A DNA stretch of 34,736 nt from contig JAZQYH010000002.1 of NCBI GenBank assembly GCA_045633415.1, positions 1-34,736 of the forward strand, given 5' to 3'. Each line of letters begins with the position of its first letter. The stretch's first letter is position 1. The notes under the pieces were generated by a model. It ran no database searches, was not told the origin of the DNA, and saw only the letters and a list, made by a program, of their open reading frames with translations. This document shows, piece by piece, positions 26,600 through 32,983 of the stretch. This DNA is from RGIG3102 sp045633415. GTDB lineage: Bacteria > Bacillota > Clostridia > Oscillospirales > Ruminococcaceae. The position numbers and the translations under genes were made by a program.

Positions 26600-26647
26600 A
26601 AAAAAGCACCCTGGGTTCCAACAGGCTGGTATCAGTTCCGAGGGTGC
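26600..26647 (-). promoter_or_regulatory. Terminator-like attenuator hairpin in the leader of the 126-residue gene
   Basis: On the minus strand, GCACCCT (26647-26641) pairs perfectly with AGGGTGC (26612-26606), and six or more T-rich bases follow directly. The ATG of the gene is only about 30 bases further. A terminator-shaped hairpin between promoter and start suggests transcriptional attenuation. Confidence 0.5.
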
Positions 26648-26727
26648 GCACCAATCATCTTTGCATCCGATATGAAAATAAACTTAGTTAATTTAGTATG
26701 TGTAGTTCCGAGCCTCTTTATCTACTA

Positions 26728-26762
26728 ATAAATATACAACTTTTTTTGATATTAGAAAAAAA
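26728..26762 (-). promoter_or_regulatory. Promoter of the minus-strand 126-residue gene
   Basis: On the minus strand GTTGTATATTTAT contains TATATTTA, close to the Bacteroidota -7 consensus TAnnTTTG, with an oligo-T stretch about 20 bases upstream. The 13 bases ATAAATATACAAC at 26728-26740 are identical to 29966-29978, upstream of the other minus-strand gene. Confidence 0.55.
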
Positions 26763-26850
26763 ATTCATTAAGAAAAGTCTTAAAAATTCATAAAAATTCA
26801 TTAAGAAAAGTGTGTCAGAAAACAATTAATATTATTAATATTATTAATAT
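26759..26850. repeat. AT-rich direct repeats beside attP
   Basis: AAAAATTCATTAAGAAAAGT occurs at 26759-26778 and 26792-26811, a period of 33, and its first ten bases occur once more at 26782. It is followed at 26826-26850 by a 9-base-period tract of TTAATATTA. Possible iterons, accessory recombination sites or regulator sites. Confidence 0.75.
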
Positions 26851-26863
26851 CAACAAGTTAACC

Positions 26864-26917
26864 ATACCTGGAACTTAGTAATAAATGCCACCCCAATCAT
26901 TACCAGGTTCCAGGTAT
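26864..26917. other. Candidate phage attachment site attP
   Basis: A 54-bp imperfect dyad begins ATACCTGGAAC (26864-26874) and ends GTTCCAGGTAT (26907-26917). The half-sites also agree further in (GTAAT, then A and TG, with single mismatches), centring on about 26890-26891. Large serine integrases use attP sites of about 50 bp built of two such imperfect half-sites around a central dinucleotide, often next to the integrase gene. Here the gene starts 51 bases later. Not experimentally supported. Confidence 0.7.
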
Positions 26918-26929
26918 CTAAAAGTTTGC

Positions 26930-26938
26930 TATCTTTGC
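26930..26938 (+). promoter_or_regulatory. Promoter -7 element of the integrase gene
   Basis: TATCTTTGC matches the Bacteroidota -7 consensus TAnnTTTG exactly. The expected -33 region falls within the right half of the candidate attP, so integrase bound there could block its own promoter. Confidence 0.65.
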
Positions 26939-26968
26939 AAAAAAATTAATCATTAAAAATGCAAGGAT

Positions 26969-28519
26969 ATGTCAACAAACCCAATTAAAAAAGCTGTGTT
27001 GTTCGTGAGGGCGAGTACCGACCGCCAGGAACTGGATTCTCAATTGAAAGAGACCAAGGAATATGCAGAATCCCTCGGTTACAATTCATTCGTGATAGTT
27101 GGTGCCAAGGGTGCCAGCGCATACAAGGTAAGTACAAAATATATAGAGTTGCTGGATGAACTAAAAGAGACTATCAAAAAAGACCCAGGAATTGAGGCGG
27201 TGATATGTTGGGCTCTTAACCGTCTAAGCAGAAATGATAAAGTGGCCCTGGAAATTAGGGATTTTTTAATTGAAAATAAGATACAATTATATGTAAAGGA
27301 ACCTTATCTAAAATTGTTCAAAGACGACGGTGAGGTTGACCCAAGCGCTCAGTTCACATTCACCGTATTTTCCACAATGAATAAATTGCAGGTGGACGAA
27401 CTACGCGCCAAAAGCCGCCGCGCCAAAACACGTGATAAAAGCCTTCGAAAGTACCTCGGTGGCAAGAAGCCAGCATACGGTTATAAAGTCATCAACAAAC
27501 AGGTTGTACCAGACGTGGACGAGGCTAAGATTGTGTCGGAAATTTTTGAATTATATGCGACAGGTGAGTACTCGATTAACCAACTGGCCGTGGAAATATC
27601 GGAGCGCCATGGTCGAAGCTTCCCTAAGTACAGAATCGCACAAATTTTAAATCATAAATTATACTATGATGGTACCACGTACCCACCAATAATAGATGAA
27701 ATTTTATATAAAAAAGTCCAGAGCCTAAAAAAACAAGGCTGGCAGAAGCCCACCAATTACAAGTACCACTATTTTGGGCCTAAATTAATAAAGTGCCCAA
27801 TATGCGGACGGCATTTTGTGGCTGATGATGACTCGTACAGATGTATTAACCGATGCTCCAGGCAGATGATTTCCCTTGGGAATCTGGATGGAATGTTGTG
27901 GTTGATTTCCAGCCATTTGGAGGGTAATAGATTGGTCAATGAATCACCTGATGAAGAAATTCTTCAAAAAAAGGCTGTTTTAGAGGCTAAAATTAAGTCG
28001 GTGGATAAGTATACCGAGCAGGGTAGCAAAAGGGCTGAGAGGGCCAAAAAAATGGCCTTGAAAGGGTATATAGAGATTGAGGAGTTTGAATCCATAATGG
28101 AAGAGGTCAAAAAGGAACAGGAAGAGTACCTGGTGAAAATCGAGAATTGGAAGATGGAGATTGCCAGAATGGACCAGCTGCTGAAGGAGGACAAATCGGC
28201 TATAAGAAGAATCCTGGATGTATCAGACCAAATCAGTGGTTATGATGAGCAGCAGATGTGTGGGATTGTGCGTAAATGGGTGACAGGTATTGACTACAGT
28301 AATGAGAAGGTGGTTACCGTACACACGCCTATCAGGGATTATAGATTACAATATTCCAGGTACAACACGAGGAGTAGATGGAGTACAGTTAATGGTAATC
28401 CAGTGGCAATTGCGCCTATTATCCGTCAGAATGGACTACGTGAATTTGGAAAATTACATACCAAGCCTGAGGATATTATTACCACGATGGCCTGGCTAAA
28501 TGGAAGTGAAATAGTCTAA
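26969..28519 (+). CDS. int: Large serine recombinase (integrase)
   Basis: This 516-residue enzyme would integrate and excise the phage by a serine-linked double-strand break. The N-terminal resolvase domain (residues 8-152) has the nucleophile S16 in VRASTDRQ and the catalytic arginines around NRLSRND (85-90). The recombinase DNA-binding domain follows at about 165-255 (YGYKVINKQVVPDVDEAKIVSEIFELY). A zinc ribbon has C276, C279, C292 and C296. A long coiled coil spans about 335-405, as expected for control of directionality. The C-terminal 100 residues are typical of the group. The length is normal and the gene appears intact. A candidate attP and an exact TAnnTTTG element lie just upstream. 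Confidence 0.95.
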   Translation: MSTNPIKKAVLFVRASTDRQELDSQLKETKEYAESLGYNSFVIVGAKGASAYKVSTKYIELLDELKETIKKDPGIEAVICWALNRLSRNDKVALEIRDFLIENKIQLYVKEPYLKLFKDDGEVDPSAQFTFTVFSTMNKLQVDELRAKSRRAKTRDKSLRKYLGGKKPAYGYKVINKQVVPDVDEAKIVSEIFELYATGEYSINQLAVEISERHGRSFPKYRIAQILNHKLYYDGTTYPPIIDEILYKKVQSLKKQGWQKPTNYKYHYFGPKLIKCPICGRHFVADDDSYRCINRCSRQMISLGNLDGMLWLISSHLEGNRLVNESPDEEILQKKAVLEAKIKSVDKYTEQGSKRAERAKKMALKGYIEIEEFESIMEEVKKEQEEYLVKIENWKMEIARMDQLLKEDKSAIRRILDVSDQISGYDEQQMCGIVRKWVTGIDYSNEKVVTVHTPIRDYRLQYSRYNTRSRWSTVNGNPVAIAPIIRQNGLREFGKLHTKPEDIITTMAWLNGSEIV

Positions 28520-28540
28520 TAATTTAAAATACATTTACTT

Positions 28541-28753
28541 ATGAAGATGTACTGTATATTGGTTGACCGCAAGGTTTGGGATGGTGACCCAGAGTATGAC
28601 CAGTTGGTTGGATTGATTGAGTATAACCCAGAGGGTATTGCGGACCTCAACATTAAGGGTGTTACGGTGTATGACCACAGGCGGTTTGAGGTTGAATTCA
28701 ACAAAGGTAAAATCACCAGCCGTAAATATGAACTGTTTATGATGGAGTGTTAA
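28541..28753 (+). CDS. Small protein downstream of the integrase (possible directionality factor)
   Basis: This 70-residue protein starts MKMYCILVDRKVWDGDPEYD and continues VGLIEYNPEGIADLNIKGVTVYDHRRFEVEFN, a likely alpha/beta fold, ending MMEC. I do not recognise it. It is encoded 21 bases behind the integrase on the same strand and is probably on the same transcript, ending at the hairpin at 28760-28823. Small unknown genes next to serine integrases sometimes encode the recombination directionality factor, so this is one candidate. The sequence gives no direct support for that role. Confidence 0.6.
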   Translation: MKMYCILVDRKVWDGDPEYDQLVGLIEYNPEGIADLNIKGVTVYDHRRFEVEFNKGKITSRKYELFMMEC

Positions 28754-28759
28754 AGATTT

Positions 28760-28823
28760 ACCCCTGCCAGCGGTAGTAGGTGAGGTTCTACGGAGTATTT
28801 GAGCCTACGGTACTGGCAGGGGT
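28760..28823 (+). terminator. Large branched hairpin after the integrase operon
   Basis: ACCCCTGCCAG at 28760-28770 pairs perfectly with CTGGCAGGGGT at 28813-28823. Inside, GTAGG (28776-28780) can pair with CCTAC (28804-28808). TTTGTT follows. The stem is strong enough for a terminator, but the 42-base internal region is unusually large for one, so a structured RNA is possible. Confidence 0.6.
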
Positions 28824-29043
28824 TTGTTATATCTTATAGGGGAGGGTGGCGCGGAATTTGGGAGAGGTTATTACCTACTTTTGGAGGATATATGAACTTA
28901 GCAGTATAACCAGACCACTTTTAAATTAATAGGTTTTTGTCCTCTCTAAGCCACTTTCTACTATCGGTTGGTTAATTTACCGTAGGTTTGTTTTTAGAGC
29001 CTCAGAGAGGCCAATTTTGAATATTAATGGAAAATTGGCTTAC
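28824..29043. other. Gap between convergent genes with inverted repeats
   Basis: The remaining gap between the rightward integrase operon and the leftward gene has no credible gene. GCCAATTTT (29010-29018) and AAAATTGGC (29031-29039) form a perfect 9-bp inverted repeat five bases beyond the stop of the leftward gene. CCTCTCT (28943-28949) also matches AGAGAGG (29004-29010) inverted. No T run makes a clear minus-strand terminator. Confidence 0.45.
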
Positions 29044-29829
29044 CTATGCATCAAGGTCTAAATTATCAAGGTGGTTGCAGTAGTTATCCAACACTTGCAG
29101 TTTATCGGGTTTGTTCTTCCACCATTTACGAATATATTCCACATTGGCTGGTATAAAGTGGTCTGACAGATATGTTAACACTGGTATATCATCACCATCA
29201 TCATCACAATCTACCAATAAATTAAAAAGTACATCAAATTTAGCCTCTTTAGAAGTACTTATATTATAAGTATTTGACTTATGTTCTATAGTACCTTTAT
29301 TTTCTTTTTCTTTTTTCTTTTCTTTTTCATAAGCAGTGACATTATCGCTGTAAGCGTCTGATTTATCAGTAGTTAATTTTTCACTATTTACAGTATTTTC
29401 ATTGTTCACTGTTACCTCAGTGTTATCCTTAGCAGTGACAATATCGCTGCATTTAATTGGTATTGTGCCTTTTACAAGCTTTATCATTGGAGTCATACCC
29501 TGACCAGTGGTGTTATTGTACCAGCCAGTTTTATAGTCAATATATCCAAGTCGCTGTAGTTTGTTTACCGACCTATTGAGTGTACGGTACACGACAGGAA
29601 CCTCGAATTCATCGAAAAGTTTCTCAATTGAATTATATTCATCATCATCCCATTTGCCTTTTGGGTGTTTTATGAGTATACGGAACCACTCGCCATGCGT
29701 GGCTTTTCCATCCTCAATAAATTGCAATATTGCCAACATATTCTTGTCGACTGCATTAAGGTTTTTGTCAGTCTTAGCCTCGTCGGTCAGCATCCATCCA
29801 ACCTCTTCAATTAATTTGAATTTCTTCAT
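29044..29829 (-). CDS. Winged-helix-like protein, replication initiator or regulator candidate
   Basis: This 261-residue protein has an N-terminal domain of about 120 residues with helix-turn-helix features: NAVDKNMLAILQFIEDGKATHGEWFRI, then VVYRTLNRSVNKLQRLGYIDYKTGWY, an arrangement typical of winged helices in replication initiators and DnaD-like proteins. A linker of low complexity follows at about 130-185 (KEKKKEKENKG). The C-terminal part (FNLLVDCDDDGDDIPVLTYLSDHFIPANVEYIRKWWKNK) is helical. No other replication protein is encoded in the window, so it may be the initiator. Control of the lysis-lysogeny choice is the alternative. It ends in TAG, the only gene here to do so, and has a long structured leader. 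Confidence 0.6.
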   Translation of the reverse strand: MKKFKLIEEVGWMLTDEAKTDKNLNAVDKNMLAILQFIEDGKATHGEWFRILIKHPKGKWDDDEYNSIEKLFDEFEVPVVYRTLNRSVNKLQRLGYIDYKTGWYNNTTGQGMTPMIKLVKGTIPIKCSDIVTAKDNTEVTVNNENTVNSEKLTTDKSDAYSDNVTAYEKEKKKEKENKGTIEHKSNTYNISTSKEAKFDVLFNLLVDCDDDGDDIPVLTYLSDHFIPANVEYIRKWWKNKPDKLQVLDNYCNHLDNLDLDA

Positions 29830-29835
29830 ATTCTT

Positions 29836-29952
29836 GTGGTATTTATTTAATTATAAATAAGTTACCCTCGGAATGTGTAAATACCACTAAACACAATCCA
29901 AGGGCATATACTTATTAAATCTTATCTTGTTTGACTTCTAAGGTGGTATTTA
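29836..29952 (-). promoter_or_regulatory. Leader with three 10-mers able to form alternative hairpins
   Basis: GTGGTATTTA occurs on the plus strand at 29836-29845 and 29943-29952, and its exact complement TAAATACCAC at 29878-29887. In the minus-strand transcript the middle copy can pair with the upstream copy or with the downstream copy, not both. The downstream copy ends seven bases before the ATG at 29829, so pairing with it would cover the start region. As DNA, the same copies could be operator sites. Confidence 0.6.
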
Positions 29953-29965
29953 AGTCATCACATAT

Positions 29966-30000
29966 ATAAATATACAACAATTTTGAAAAAAAAAAAATTT
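29966..30000 (-). promoter_or_regulatory. Promoter of the minus-strand 261-residue gene
   Basis: The minus strand reads GTTGTATATTTAT with an oligo-T stretch about 20 bases upstream. It is the same 13-bp element as at 26728-26740. TATATTTA is one base off TAnnTTTG. Confidence 0.55.
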
Positions 30001-30084
30001 ATCTTTTTTTTTGTCAGAGGTACTTCTAACGTGTGTACATGATATTCGATTCTTGTATATCAAGCCAAAATTCCATCATTTTCA

Positions 30085-30116
30085 TTTGATTATATTAAAA
30101 AAATGTTGTATATTAT
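30085..30116 (+). promoter_or_regulatory. Promoter of the rightward operon
   Basis: TTTG at 30085-30088 and TATATTAT at 30109-30116, 20 bases apart, fit the Bacteroidota -33/-7 layout. GTTGTATATT is shared with the two minus-strand promoters, so all three may respond to one regulator. Confidence 0.5.
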
Positions 30117-30206
30117 ATAGTAAGAAAATTAAAATTCCAGGTCACTTTTCAAAATAGCAGACTATTTATTTATATGATGAAGATTAATAATTAATATAAA
30201 TAACTT

Positions 30207-30509
30207 ATGATTAAAGAACAAAAATTCAGTCCCATTGATGAGGCAAAGTTAGAGAGTTTAAAAAAGGCATCAGAAAAAAACAGTAACAATTACAATGATG
30301 ACAACCCATTTGGTCCAACCATCGAAGAGAGGTACCCAGGTACAGACCCAGATTTATTAAAATACATCAGCCATCTGGAGAATGTCAACCATCAATTAAT
30401 GCACGATATGTGCGTATTGAAGGAGAAAAACACTGATTTACAAAAAGTCCTAAGATGCTTCTCAAGAATGATAACCATTGAAAGTTGGCTAAAAGACGAT
30501 GAAGAATAA
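30207..30509 (+). CDS. Small unknown protein, first gene of the rightward operon
   Basis: This 100-residue protein has no family I recognise. It is polar at first (MIKEQKFSPIDEAKLESLKKASEK), then has NPFGPTIEERYPGTDPDLLKYI, and ends in a helical, coiled-coil-like stretch (HLENVNHQLMHDMCVLKEKNTDLQKVL). It may be a small DNA- or protein-binding regulator. It is the first gene behind the promoter at 30085, and the next gene follows 22 bases after its stop. Confidence 0.65.
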   Translation: MIKEQKFSPIDEAKLESLKKASEKNSNNYNDDNPFGPTIEERYPGTDPDLLKYISHLENVNHQLMHDMCVLKEKNTDLQKVLRCFSRMITIESWLKDDEE

Positions 30510-30531
30510 TTAAACAAATGTCCAATCTAAA

Positions 30532-30768
30532 ATGATTCGATATGACCAGAAGATATTTTATGCCTCAAGTATCATAACCGATGATAAGCTTAAATTCATT
30601 AATGAGGATATCAAGGAAGCCTATAAAAAGGACCTTGTGGACGATTTGTACCGAGAGTTGGTAAAAGGGCTTAGGGATAACAATTTCGTCGAGGAGAATG
30701 AGGAAAAATTGGATGGATATACTAAATTAACACTAAAACTTGTAGCCATCAAAGAGACTGAAGAATAA
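30532..30768 (+). CDS. Small unknown protein, second gene of the operon
   Basis: This 78-residue protein begins MIRYDQKIFYASSIITDDKLKF. It is mostly helical (EDIKEAYKKDLVDDLYRELVKGLRDN) and ends in a strand-like YTKLTLKLVAIKETEE. A short fold of alternating strand and amphipathic helix is plausible, but I cannot name it. It lies 22 bases from its upstream neighbour and 22 from the methylase gene. Confidence 0.6.
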   Translation: MIRYDQKIFYASSIITDDKLKFINEDIKEAYKKDLVDDLYRELVKGLRDNNFVEENEEKLDGYTKLTLKLVAIKETEE

Positions 30769-30790
30769 TTGAATATATATTTAATTTTTA

Positions 30791-31885
30791 ATGCGTAAGA
30801 ATTATGGAATAGGATATGTGGGTTCTAAAAATCAAATTGCTGAAAAGATAATAGCCGACCTGCCTGGCGGTGAGAATTTATATGATATATTTGCTGGTGG
30901 ATGTGCAATTACGCACTGCGCTAGCTTATCAGGAAAATGGCAGCATATACACGCAAATGATATCAATCCTGGTATTATGGATGTGTTTAGGAAAAGTATC
31001 AATGGTGAAATAACCCCTTATATGACCAGATGGGTATCCAGGGAAGAATTTTTCAATACTACCGACCCCGTGATTAAAACAGTATGGAGTTTTGGTAATA
31101 ACAATAAAACTTATATATATTCCGAAGAAAAAGAGCCAATTGCCGAGAAAATGTTCAAAGCTGTATCTGGTGAGGATTACGAGGGATTTAATGACCTGGT
31201 GGGATATGATACAAAACCGCTGTTATTAACACATAAAGACAATGTGGCAAAGCGCAGATTATTAGCTTATAAAATATTTGCCAAAAGCTGCATCGACAAG
31301 GATGAGGACTACGGTATAAAAAGCATCAGAAAATATATTGAAAAGCACAAGGACGACCCTAAATACCAATTCGATGTAATGAGCATGGAGAATATTGAAA
31401 AAAGCGGTTATCCTTTACCATTTCAACAACTGCCAAGCCTTGAAAAAATGGAAAGAATGCAAAGTCTACAAAGCCTGCAAAGCCTGGAAAGACTGAATTT
31501 TTTGCAAGATAACAATAGATTAGAGCACATGTGTAATTTGGAGCTGTGCAATGATATAATATCATACACGTCACTGGACTTTTCTGAAGTACAAATTAAA
31601 CCAAATTCTATCATATATTGTGACCCTCCATATTTGGCAAAAGTAGAGGTATTTTATGATAAATACTTTAACCAGCCTAAATTTTTCGACTGGTGCCAAG
31701 AAAAAGCCAATGAGGGCCACCAGGTATATATAAGCGGATATGAGATTATACAACCAAATTTTCTAAAAGTAAATGAGTATAAAAAGAATGGATGTTTTAA
31801 TAGATTAAACAGTCGAAAGAATGAGGTATTATATAAAGTAATGCCTGACGAAAAAATAATTGAATATATACCAATTAATAAATGA
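30791..31885 (+). CDS. dam: DNA adenine methylase, D12 (Dam) class
   Basis: This 364-residue enzyme would transfer methyl groups from S-adenosylmethionine to adenine N6. It has YVGSKNQIAEKI (motif X) at 9-20, DIFAGGCAIT (motif I) at 32-41, NDIN (motif II) around 56-59 and DPPY (motif IV) at 278-281, in the alpha order with the target-recognition region between I and IV. That region includes SLEKMERMQSLQSLQSLERL, encoded by near-identical 9-base units around 31440-31500. It may protect phage DNA from host enzymes or mark it for regulation. The next gene overlaps it by four bases (ATGA). Confidence 0.93.
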   Translation: MRKNYGIGYVGSKNQIAEKIIADLPGGENLYDIFAGGCAITHCASLSGKWQHIHANDINPGIMDVFRKSINGEITPYMTRWVSREEFFNTTDPVIKTVWSFGNNNKTYIYSEEKEPIAEKMFKAVSGEDYEGFNDLVGYDTKPLLLTHKDNVAKRRLLAYKIFAKSCIDKDEDYGIKSIRKYIEKHKDDPKYQFDVMSMENIEKSGYPLPFQQLPSLEKMERMQSLQSLQSLERLNFLQDNNRLEHMCNLELCNDIISYTSLDFSEVQIKPNSIIYCDPPYLAKVEVFYDKYFNQPKFFDWCQEKANEGHQVYISGYEIIQPNFLKVNEYKKNGCFNRLNSRKNEVLYKVMPDEKIIEYIPINK

Positions 31886-32409
31886 ACCGATATGAAACCA
31901 GATTAAAAATCGCCGAAAAAGAGGTAGAAGGATTCCAAGAATTCAAAAAGTGGGTATACCAGATAAATACCAAAGCATCTAGCGTGACACCGACCCCTGA
32001 TGGGTGGCATTACGACGTATCATATTATCAGGGCCAGAAATTCTATAGGGTGGAATTGAAGCACATGCCCGAAAAAACCTATGCCAAATATGATAAAATC
32101 ATATTAAATTATCAAAAAACATTACCGCTGCCTGGAGGTAAAGAGTCCGACCAGGCGGCTGATATTTATTGGATTAATTACAAAGATTATACCGTAACTA
32201 TCTCCAAGGACCAGGTTAATGAGTATATAAAACACGCTGGATTGGACGCTTTCATAATGCAAAACCAATATATAACTGAAATGGAACCGTCCAAGGGTAA
32301 AAATTTGCAGATACAGGTCCAAATACCGCACGAGTACGAAGGTGTGTACTATACACTATATAAAGGAACAGAATGTATAAAGAATGCTAAAAAGAGAAGA
32401 AATTCTTAA
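31882..32409 (+). CDS. Putative PD-(D/E)XK-type nuclease partner of the methylase
   Basis: This 175-residue protein overlaps the methylase gene by four bases. It starts with a helix (ETRLKIAEKEVEGFQEFKKWVYQ) and contains WHYDVSYYQGQKFYRVELKHM. There D45 followed by E58-x-K60 fits a PD-(D/E)XK core with strands at the right spacing. Then come KYDKIILNYQKTLPL and QAADIYWINY. I infer a nuclease fold, perhaps a restriction-like or repair activity. The motif is short and the assignment is not firm. An alternative is a structural or DNA-binding role. Confidence 0.5.
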   Translation: MNRYETRLKIAEKEVEGFQEFKKWVYQINTKASSVTPTPDGWHYDVSYYQGQKFYRVELKHMPEKTYAKYDKIILNYQKTLPLPGGKESDQAADIYWINYKDYTVTISKDQVNEYIKHAGLDAFIMQNQYITEMEPSKGKNLQIQVQIPHEYEGVYYTLYKGTECIKNAKKRRNS

Positions 32410-32725
32410 AGAGTTATATGAGACTGAGTTCGTGGACAAATTTACACGTGAGAAGTGCCTCCAGAAGGACTACGTGGATGATTATATCCAAGAGGTATGG
32501 AAGATAATATGTGAAATTCCAGAATGTAAATTAATACAATTATATGATAAAGAGCACCATATAAATGGTGTGCGCAGATTCGTGGCTGGTATTATTTGCA
32601 GGGCAGTGGCAAGTAGTACCAGCCCTATTTACGCTAAATTGGTCAAACACGACACACGTAAAATAACCCAGAAATTATATAATGACAAGAAGATGAAGTA
32701 CGATGAACAAGAGGGATGGTTATAA
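32384..32725 (+). CDS. Sigma-factor region 2-like protein
   Basis: This 113-residue protein contains LQKDYVDDYIQEVWKIICEIPE, then GVRRFVAGIICRAVASSTSPIYAKLVKHD. The DDYIQEVW stretch matches the conserved EDLVQEVF of sigma-70 region 2, and RRFVAGIICRAV fits the following region 2 helix. It has no region 4. The next gene overlaps its end and resembles region 4, so the two together may act as a split sigma factor. It overlaps the nuclease gene by 26 bases, and its transcript is early or middle, upstream of the late genes in the circular map. Confidence 0.55.
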   Translation: MLKREEILKELYETEFVDKFTREKCLQKDYVDDYIQEVWKIICEIPECKLIQLYDKEHHINGVRRFVAGIICRAVASSTSPIYAKLVKHDTRKITQKLYNDKKMKYDEQEGWL

Positions 32726-32960
32726 TTTTATGGAATTATTAAAAGATTATAATAAAAATGAGACAGAATCCGAGTTGGTCCAGGCTCTTATGGAACTACC
32801 AGTGGACAAGAGGAATTTTTTCATAATTTACCTGGAAGAGGGCTCAATAATAAAAGTTGCCAAAAGAATGAATGTTAGTGTACAGGTGGTGCGCAGAGAG
32901 TTAAATGAAATCAAAGACCAGATAAAAGACCGATATGAGGCACTTATGCTTTATATATAA
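32703..32960 (+). CDS. Sigma-factor region 4-like protein
   Basis: This 85-residue protein has QALMELPVDKRNFFIIYLEEGSIIKVAKRMNVSVQVVRRELNEIKDQIKD, close to sigma region 4 (LPxxxR, then a helix-turn-helix with KVAKRMNVSVQVVRREL). It would bind a -35-type element and the RNA polymerase flap. Two starts are possible: ATG 32703, inside the preceding gene, or ATG 32730, five bases after that gene's stop. The second start would give 76 residues. It is in a different frame from the region 2-like gene, so a fusion would need a frameshift. Confidence 0.58.
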   Translation: MNKRDGYNFMELLKDYNKNETESELVQALMELPVDKRNFFIIYLEEGSIIKVAKRMNVSVQVVRRELNEIKDQIKDRYEALMLYI

Positions 32961-32983
32961 TAATTTAATAAAAAAAGAAAAAT

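Larger units (their letters stand above)
26572..26968. other. Control and attachment region, 397 bp without a gene
   Basis: This gap holds, from left to right, the leader of the minus-strand gene with a terminator-like hairpin (26600-26647), two AGTTCCGAG copies (26634-26642, 26704-26712), a minus-strand promoter (26728-26762), AT-rich direct repeats (26759-26850), the 54-bp candidate attP (26864-26917) and the integrase promoter (26930-26938). Confidence 0.7.
29830..30206. other. Divergent control region, 377 bp without a gene
   Basis: It contains the minus-strand leader with three 10-mer copies (29836-29952), a minus-strand promoter (29966-30000), a very A/T-rich stretch (29985-30012) and a plus-strand promoter (30085-30116). 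TGATAT (30039-30045 region) and ATATCA form a short dyad between the promoters. An origin of replication could also lie here. Confidence 0.65.

Noticed and set aside
26824..26835. Another copy of the late element before the integrase.
   Set aside because: Only AATTAATATT matches, it belongs to a 9-base tandem tract, and the integrase has a clear TAnnTTTG promoter of its own.
29985..30012. Long A and T runs as a terminator for a minus-strand transcript.
   Set aside because: No hairpin stem precedes the runs; they are better explained as the upstream part of the promoter.
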